DNA from: Pseudomonadota bacterium
GTDB lineage: Bacteria > Pseudomonadota > Gammaproteobacteria > Burkholderiales > Burkholderiaceae
Assembly (NCBI GenBank): GCA_021778935.1
Contig: JAJYBQ010000004.1
Span: forward strand, 1 to 36,659
Length of the DNA stretch: 36,659 nucleotides
Reading direction: 5' to 3'
The translations under genes and the position numbers were made by a program. Under the pieces are notes generated by a model. The model saw only the letters and a list, made by a program, of their open reading frames with translations, searched no databases and was not told where the DNA came from. This document shows, in pieces, positions 31,665 to 36,659 of this stretch. How positions within the stretch are numbered: the first letter of the stretch is position 1; every line of letters starts with the position of its first letter.

Positions 31665-33947
31665 ATGGTAACGCGCCACATCGTTCTTCTGGGGGGGGCC
31701 CTTGCCGGACTCGCGGTGGGGGCATTGTGCGATCTCGCCGGGTATGTCGAGGCGGCGCAGTGGGCATGGTCCGGAGCCACGCTGGTGGTGCTCGGCCCGG
31801 CAATCGCCACTGCCGCGACCGGGATATGGCGGCGCGAGGCCGGCGTCGATCTCATCGCCGTCCTGGCGATGGTCGGGGCGCTGGTCCTCGGCGAACGGCT
31901 GGCCGGGGCAATCATCGCGGTCATGCTTGCCGGTGGCGGTGCGCTCGAACAGATTGCCGTGTCGCGAGCGCGGCGCGAATTGAGCGCGCTCGTCGGGCGC
32001 GCGCCCCGTGTTGCCCACCGCCGGAGCGGTGCGGGACTCGTCGAAATCGCGGTGGCTGCCGTCGTGCCGGGAGACGTCCTCGTGGTCAAGCCCGGGGAGG
32101 TGGTTCCGGCCGATGGCCTGGTTCTGTCCGAGCATGCCGTTCTCGATGAGTCGGCGCTGACCGGCGAATCTCGCCTGGTGGAGCTCGAATCCGGGGAATC
32201 CGTGCGCAGCGGCGGCACCAATGCCGGCACGCCCTTCGAATTGCGGGTGACCACCTCGGCCGCGGACAGCACGTATGCCGGCATCGTTCGACTGGTGCAG
32301 GCGGCCGAGGAATCGAAGGCGCCGTTCGTGCGTCTCGCCGACCGGTATGCGCTCGGTTTTCTGGCGGCGACGCTGGTGCTCGCCGCAGCGGCATGGGTTG
32401 CCGGCGGCAGCCCGATTCGTGCGCTCGCCGTCCTGGTCGTCGCGACGCCATGTCCGCTCATCCTGGCGGCACCGGCGGCCATCATCGCCGGCGTATCGCG
32501 CGCCGCGCGGCACGGCATCATCGTCAAAGGGGGTGGGCCGCTCGAAACCTTGGCGCGGGTGACGGTGCTGCTGCTCGACAAGACCGGAACCGTGACCGCG
32601 GCGCAACCCCGCGTGGCGACGGTCGAGACGCTCGGGGTGGAGTCGGTCGAGGAGATCGTTCGTCTCGCGGCCTCCGTCGAGCAGCTTTCGCTCCACCCGT
32701 ATGCGCCGGCCATCGTGCTCGAGGCGCGGGCGCGCGGTGTGGCGTTGCAGTTTCCGCAGGATGTTCGCGAACGGGTTGGTGAAGGCATTGCCGGCACGGT
32801 GGACGGGCGCCCCGTCGCCGTCGGCCAATTCGAATTCGTTGCGCCGGGCGCGGCGATGGTCCCCAGGCTGCGGGCCATCGCGGCGCGCACGGCGGTCGAA
32901 GGCTCCGCGGCGGTATATGTGGCGATCGACGGCGCGCTTGCCGGCGCGTTCCTGTTGCAGGACCCGATCCGCGCCGAGGCGCCGCGGGTGCTGCGGGCGC
33001 TGCGCGCCGCCGGGATCGTGCGTATCCACATGGTCACGGGCGACCATCCCGACGTCGCAGAGCTGGTGGGTGATGCGCTCGGTATCGACCGCGTTTTCTC
33101 GGAGCGCACGCCCAAGGAAAAAGTCGAGGTGATCCGACAGGTGCGCTCGGACGGCGTCACCGCGATGGTCGGCGACGGCGTCAACGACGCACCGGCGCTG
33201 GCGCTCGCCGATGTCGGAATTGCGATGGGTGCGCGCGGTGCGACTGCGGCGTCCGAGGCCGCCGATGTGGTCCTGACCGCAAACCGCCTGGACGGGTTGG
33301 TCACCGCGATCGATATCGCCAAACGAACGCGGCGGTTGGCCCGCCAGAGCGTGTTCGTCGGGATGGGCCTGTCCCTCGTGGCGATGGCGTTTGCGGCCGC
33401 GGGGTTCATCGCCCCGGCGGCGGGCGCGGTTCTGCAGGAGGCGATCGATGTCCTCGTCATCGCCAATGCCCTGCGGGCACTGGTCGATTCGGGAGCGCAT
33501 CCTGGCAATACGCAGGAATCCACCGGAATGGTTCGCGCGTTGGCGTCGGAGCACCGGTCCTTGCAGCCTCAGATCGGGGATATCGCCGCATTGGCCGCGC
33601 AGATCGACGTGCTCCCGCCGGACGAGGCGCGCTCGCGCCTCGAGGGGTTGTGCGAGATGCTCGAAAAGGAATTGCTCCCGCACGAGCGCGAGGAGCAACG
33701 GACCGCGTACGTCGCGATCCGGAAAATGCTTCGCGACGAAGACCCGACGGGGCCTCTGATCCAGACCCACCACGAGGTGCATCGCCGTGCCCGGTTGCTG
33801 CGCCGCCTGGTGGCGCAGTTGCCGGCCGACGGCCCGCGGCCGGAGGACTTGCGGGATTTGCAGCGGATGCTGTATGGGCTGGATGCCATCCTGGCGCTGC
33901 ATTTCGCCCAGGAGGAAGAACTCTATGCGTTGTTCGAGTCCCCGTGA
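31665..33947 (+). CDS. P1B-5-type metal ATPase with C-terminal hemerythrin domain
   Basis: Inner-membrane heavy-metal pump of 760 residues. The transmembrane metal motif is TPCP (261-264) instead of CPC or SPC. Phosphorylation site DKTGT is at 305-309, the nucleotide-site HP pair in SLHPYA is near 342-347, and the hinge GDGVNDAP is at 503-510. No N-terminal HMA domain is present. Residues 622-760 form a hemerythrin-like four-helix bundle with H630, H673, H702/H703, H706 and HFAQEEE (746-752), candidate iron ligands. TPCP plus hemerythrin defines the P1B-5 group, for which nickel and iron export has been reported (Nia of Sinorhizobium). ATG 31665 has GGGAA upstream. Confidence 0.9.
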   Translation: MVTRHIVLLGGALAGLAVGALCDLAGYVEAAQWAWSGATLVVLGPAIATAATGIWRREAGVDLIAVLAMVGALVLGERLAGAIIAVMLAGGGALEQIAVSRARRELSALVGRAPRVAHRRSGAGLVEIAVAAVVPGDVLVVKPGEVVPADGLVLSEHAVLDESALTGESRLVELESGESVRSGGTNAGTPFELRVTTSAADSTYAGIVRLVQAAEESKAPFVRLADRYALGFLAATLVLAAAAWVAGGSPIRALAVLVVATPCPLILAAPAAIIAGVSRAARHGIIVKGGGPLETLARVTVLLLDKTGTVTAAQPRVATVETLGVESVEEIVRLAASVEQLSLHPYAPAIVLEARARGVALQFPQDVRERVGEGIAGTVDGRPVAVGQFEFVAPGAAMVPRLRAIAARTAVEGSAAVYVAIDGALAGAFLLQDPIRAEAPRVLRALRAAGIVRIHMVTGDHPDVAELVGDALGIDRVFSERTPKEKVEVIRQVRSDGVTAMVGDGVNDAPALALADVGIAMGARGATAASEAADVVLTANRLDGLVTAIDIAKRTRRLARQSVFVGMGLSLVAMAFAAAGFIAPAAGAVLQEAIDVLVIANALRALVDSGAHPGNTQESTGMVRALASEHRSLQPQIGDIAALAAQIDVLPPDEARSRLEGLCEMLEKELLPHEREEQRTAYVAIRKMLRDEDPTGPLIQTHHEVHRRARLLRRLVAQLPADGPRPEDLRDLQRMLYGLDAILALHFAQEEELYALFESP

Positions 33948-33987
33948 GCCGGGGGGAGGGCGGCGAAGCCTCCCGATGCGATCCGGT

Positions 33988-35412
33988 TCACCGTGGCGGC
34001 GGGTCCTGCGGGTCGATTCTCGGGCGGGGGATGTGGCCGCTGACCTCGACGCCGTCGCTGTGGCGCAGTCGTGCGAAGGCGGGCAGGGCCAAGAGTGGCA
34101 AGAGCGCGATCAGGAAGAAGACGGTGTGAAACGCGGAGACGGCCGGTGTCGAGCGGGAAGGCGTGAACAGGCCCAGAAGCGCAGCTCCCAGGGATACGCC
34201 GAAGCTCACCGTGAGTTGCTGGATCAACCCACCCAGACTGGTGGCGTGGCTCAGATAATCCTGGTCGATTTCGGCGTAGGCCAGCGTGTTGGAGGTCATG
34301 AACTGGCTCGATCGGACCATCCCGAACAGGAGGATGGTCGCGGCGATCCCGATGCGCGAGGTGTCGGGCCCGATGCGGCCGAAGGCGGCGAGCGTCCCGG
34401 TGCAAGCCACTGCGCTGGCGATCAGCAGCGAGCGGAAGCCGACGCGGCGCAGTGCCGGGCCGATGGCGATGCGGACCAGCGGTGCCGCGAGCGCCGATAG
34501 GAAGGTGAGCGAGCCGGATTCCGCCGGACTCATGCCCAGGCCCAATTGCAGCAGCAGGGGCAGGAGATAGACCGGCGCGTTCATCGCCACGCGGCATAGG
34601 CCGCCGGCAAGGGTGGCAACGCCGAATGTGCGTTGGCGCAGCAGGTTCAGGTCGACGGCCGGGTGTGGCTGTGCGCGGCTGCGCCGGACGAATGTGAGGA
34701 GAACGACGCCGGCTGCCGCGACGGCGGCGGCGAGCGTCATGCCAGAAATGCGCCCGATGCCTTCCATGGCGAACTGCAGCAGGCCCACTCCGGCGCAGAG
34801 CAACATGAATCCCGTGATGTCGAACGGAGGCGCTTCGCCATTTTGCATCGGTGCGACGAAGCGCAGGGTCAGCGCCATGCCGATGAGGCCGAACGGCAGG
34901 TTGATGTAGAAGATCCACCGCCAGGACAGGTAGGTCGTCAGGTAGCCGCCGAGGAGCGGACCGATGACCGGGCCGGCGATGGCCGGCAGGGTCGCGTAGG
35001 TCATCGCGCGCACCAGTTCGCTGCGCGGAAAACTGCGCAACAGGATGAGCCGGCCGACTGGCGTCATCATCGCTCCGCCGAGCCCCTGGAGAATCCGCGT
35101 CGTCACCAGCATCGCGAACGTGTCGGCAATGCCACACAGGGCCGATCCGGCGGTGAACACCGCGAGCGCCGCGGCGAACACGCGGCGGGTGCCGAACCGG
35201 TCGGCAAACCAGCCGCTGAGGGGGATGAACACCGCGAGCGCAAGGACGTACGCGCTTACCGCGAGGCTCATCTGCACGACGGTGACATGCAGGGAGCGGG
35301 CCATGTCCGGAATGGCCGTGGTCACGATGGTGGCGTCGAGTTGTTCCATCAGGAACGCGATCGCTACCACCAGCGGAATCAGCAATCCGGGCCGTTGCGG
35401 TGCTTCCGGCAT
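33988..35412 (-). CDS. DHA2-type MFS drug efflux transporter
   Basis: Integral membrane proton antiporter of 474 residues, EmrB/QacA-like. Motif D1 (LDATIVTTAIP, near 25-35), motif A (GWFADRFGTRRVF, near 67-79), motif B (RILQGLGGAMMTP) and motif C (GPVIGPLLGGYL) are all recognisable, which places it in the DHA2 group with about 14 helices. No EmrA-like membrane-fusion gene is adjacent, so it may work alone. It lies downstream of the chemotaxis gene on the same strand, about 136 bp away, with a GGCGCC inverted pair in that gap. Confidence 0.9.
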   Translation of the reverse strand: MPEAPQRPGLLIPLVVAIAFLMEQLDATIVTTAIPDMARSLHVTVVQMSLAVSAYVLALAVFIPLSGWFADRFGTRRVFAAALAVFTAGSALCGIADTFAMLVTTRILQGLGGAMMTPVGRLILLRSFPRSELVRAMTYATLPAIAGPVIGPLLGGYLTTYLSWRWIFYINLPFGLIGMALTLRFVAPMQNGEAPPFDITGFMLLCAGVGLLQFAMEGIGRISGMTLAAAVAAAGVVLLTFVRRSRAQPHPAVDLNLLRQRTFGVATLAGGLCRVAMNAPVYLLPLLLQLGLGMSPAESGSLTFLSALAAPLVRIAIGPALRRVGFRSLLIASAVACTGTLAAFGRIGPDTSRIGIAATILLFGMVRSSQFMTSNTLAYAEIDQDYLSHATSLGGLIQQLTVSFGVSLGAALLGLFTPSRSTPAVSAFHTVFFLIALLPLLALPAFARLRHSDGVEVSGHIPRPRIDPQDPPPR

Positions 35413-35548
35413 GAGGTGGGGGACGTCGGCGGGCGTCGGGCGGGGTGGGCGCGCATTGTACGGCGTGCCGGTTCGAGCCGTTTTCCTCGGCGCCGACCCG
35501 CCGCCGGCGCCTGGTTGCGGCCTGCGCTTGCGTACCCTGCGGGTCCGT

Positions 35549-36659
35549 CTAGGCGCGCGCGAGCTTGAACATCTTCACCGCGTCGACCAGTTGTGCGGCC
35601 TGGCTGCGCAGCCCTTCCGACGCTGCGGCCGATTGTTCCACCAATGCGGAGTTCTGCTGCGTCGCGCGGTCGAGTTGCAGGACGGCATCCCGCACTTCCG
35701 CGATTTCCGTCGTCTGCTCCCGGGTCGCCGCGCTGATTTCCGCAATCAGGCTGGCGACATTCCGGACCTGGGCGACGATGTCCTCGATGGCGGCAACCGC
35801 CTCCGTGACCAGCGACGATCCATTTTCTACCCGTTCGATGCTGCCGCGGATCAGCGACTTGATTTCGTTCGCCGCCGTGGCGCTGCGCTGCGCCAGGTTG
35901 CGGACCTCGCTCGCGACGACCGCGAACCCGCGGCCCTGCTCTCCGGCACGGGCTGCTTCCACCGCGGCATTCAGCGCCAGGATGTTCGTTTGAAATGCGA
36001 TCCCATCGATCACGCCGATGATGTTGCCGATCTTCGTGGAGCTCTCGGAGATCGCGTTCATGGTCGTCGTCACCTGGTTGATGACGTCACCGCCCTTGGC
36101 GGCGGCGGAACTCGCCGATGCGGCGAGCTCCGCCGCCTGCGTGGCAACGTGGGCATTACGTTCCACCGTGGCGGCCAGGGTTTCCATCGATGCCGAAGTC
36201 TGCTGGAGGTTTGATGCCTGCATTTCGGTGCGTTGCGACAAGTCCTTGTTTCCCGCCGCGATCTCGGCCGAGGCCGTGGATACGCTGTCGCTGTTTGCAC
36301 GCACGCTTTCAACGATCCGGGTGAGGCTCTCCTGCATCTTCTGCATGGCTGCCATCAGGCTTTGGGTGTCCGACGGATTCGCGGCGACGGCGGCGCTGAG
36401 GTTGCCGACCGCGATCTCTCGCGCGAGGAGGGTGGCATCTTCCGGCTCTCCGCCCAGTTTGTCGGTGATCTGGTGCGACAGGAAGTAGCCCGCCGTGCCG
36501 GCGACGCCGCATACCAGGATCATCACGATGAGGCTCGCCATCGTTGCACGCTCCTGCGCCCCGTGGGCACCGGCGGCCGCATCCGTCGCGCTCGCGACGA
36601 TCTGCCGTTCCAGTTGCGTGGCGATCTGCTCGGGCTGCTGCTCAATGCCTTTTGCGGCC
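35549..36659 (-). CDS. Methyl-accepting chemotaxis protein, N-terminus beyond window
   Basis: C-terminal 370 residues of a chemoreceptor; the reading frame stays open to the window end, so the true start lies outside. A periplasmic-like segment ([20 protein letters not shown]) comes before a membrane helix ([21 protein letters not shown]). A HAMP-like linker and a long methylation/signalling coiled coil follow. The hairpin tip is the invariant [20 protein letters not shown] with [15 protein letters not shown], which contacts CheA and CheW. The protein ends at LARA without the CheR-binding pentapeptide. The ligand is unknown. Confidence 0.92.
   Translation of the reverse strand, partial: AAKGIEQQPEQIATQLERQIVASATDAAAGAHGAQERATMASLIVMILVCGVAGTAGYFLSHQITDKLGGEPEDATLLAREIAVGNLSAAVAANPSDTQSLMAAMQKMQESLTRIVESVRANSDSVSTASAEIAAGNKDLSQRTEMQASNLQQTSASMETLAATVERNAHVATQAAELAASASSAAAKGGDVINQVTTTMNAISESSTKIGNIIGVIDGIAFQTNILALNAAVEAARAGEQGRGFAVVASEVRNLAQRSATAANEIKSLIRGSIERVENGSSLVTEAVAAIEDIVAQVRNVASLIAEISAATREQTTEIAEVRDAVLQLDRATQQNSALVEQSAAASEGLRSQAAQLVDAVKMFKLARA

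Noticed and set aside
30386..33523. 1045-codon minus-strand frame over the P-type ATPase
   Set aside because: Ser/Thr/Ala/Arg-rich antisense of a gene with all P-type ATPase motifs; no start signal.

Overview
This window looks like a GC-rich betaproteobacterial chromosome (Burkholderiales or Rhodocyclales type; this is inferred from gene content, not from a marker gene). Supporting genes are a phasin, which implies polyhydroxyalkanoate storage, the nudix-aat-bpt-pyrD cluster, and the argA/hrpA divergent pair. Most of the sequence is ordinary chromosome interrupted by one mobile island and several toxin-antitoxin-like loci.

Region 1 (1-14249) is core chromosome. It holds the 5' part of argA, divergent hrpA, a di-haem cytochrome c peroxidase, a small unknown protein, a phasin with a structured 3' UTR, a nitroreductase, a periplasmic DD-endopeptidase, and a leftward cluster (Nudix hydrolase, aat, bpt, pyrD, IclR regulator). 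The two aminoacyl-tRNA-protein transferases Aat and Bpt belong to the N-degron (Clp) pathway and sit almost back to back. An EamA transporter closes the region.

Region 2 (14467-21818) is a compact integrated element in the initiator tRNA-fMet gene. A perfect 89-bp direct repeat (14499-14587 and 21730-21818) consists of the 3' half of the tRNA and its terminator, and marks the att sites. Between the repeats lie a P4-type integrase, a charged unknown protein, an AlpA-like HTH protein, a DUF3987/YfjI-type replication protein, two small unknown proteins, a broken zinc-ribbon gene in three frames, and an HNH nuclease resembling type IV (McrA-like) restriction enzymes. There are no capsid, tail or lysis genes, so it resembles a phage satellite or minimal island with one defence cargo gene. 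Arm-type repeats GGGGTAGCA at an exact 11-bp period occur just inside both ends. A 16-bp inverted repeat made of short direct repeats lies inside one of the small genes.

Region 3 (21789-29527) is accessory or regulatory. It begins with a probable hicB remnant that runs into the att repeat, then a single gene fusing an AbiEi-antitoxin-like winged helix to a class II Fic AMP-transferase. In front of that gene is a four-site operator array with exact dyad symmetry. Next come a GAF-GGDEF-EAL protein divergent from an unusual HTH-EAL-HDOD protein, then a hipBA module whose HipB carries a duplicated basic tail.

Region 4 (29640-36659) returns to housekeeping and transport: a secreted Bcp-like peroxiredoxin, tRNA-Gly(CCC), a membrane metallophosphoesterase, a P1B-5-type metal ATPase with a C-terminal hemerythrin domain, a DHA2-type MFS exporter, and the C-terminal part of a methyl-accepting chemotaxis protein that leaves the window.

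The strongest candidates for something undescribed are the one-gene AbiEi-Fic system with its symmetric operator, the tRNA-fMet satellite-like element with paired arm sites and an internal iteron-like repeat, and the structured, anti-Shine-Dalgarno-bearing RNA in the phasin 3' UTR.
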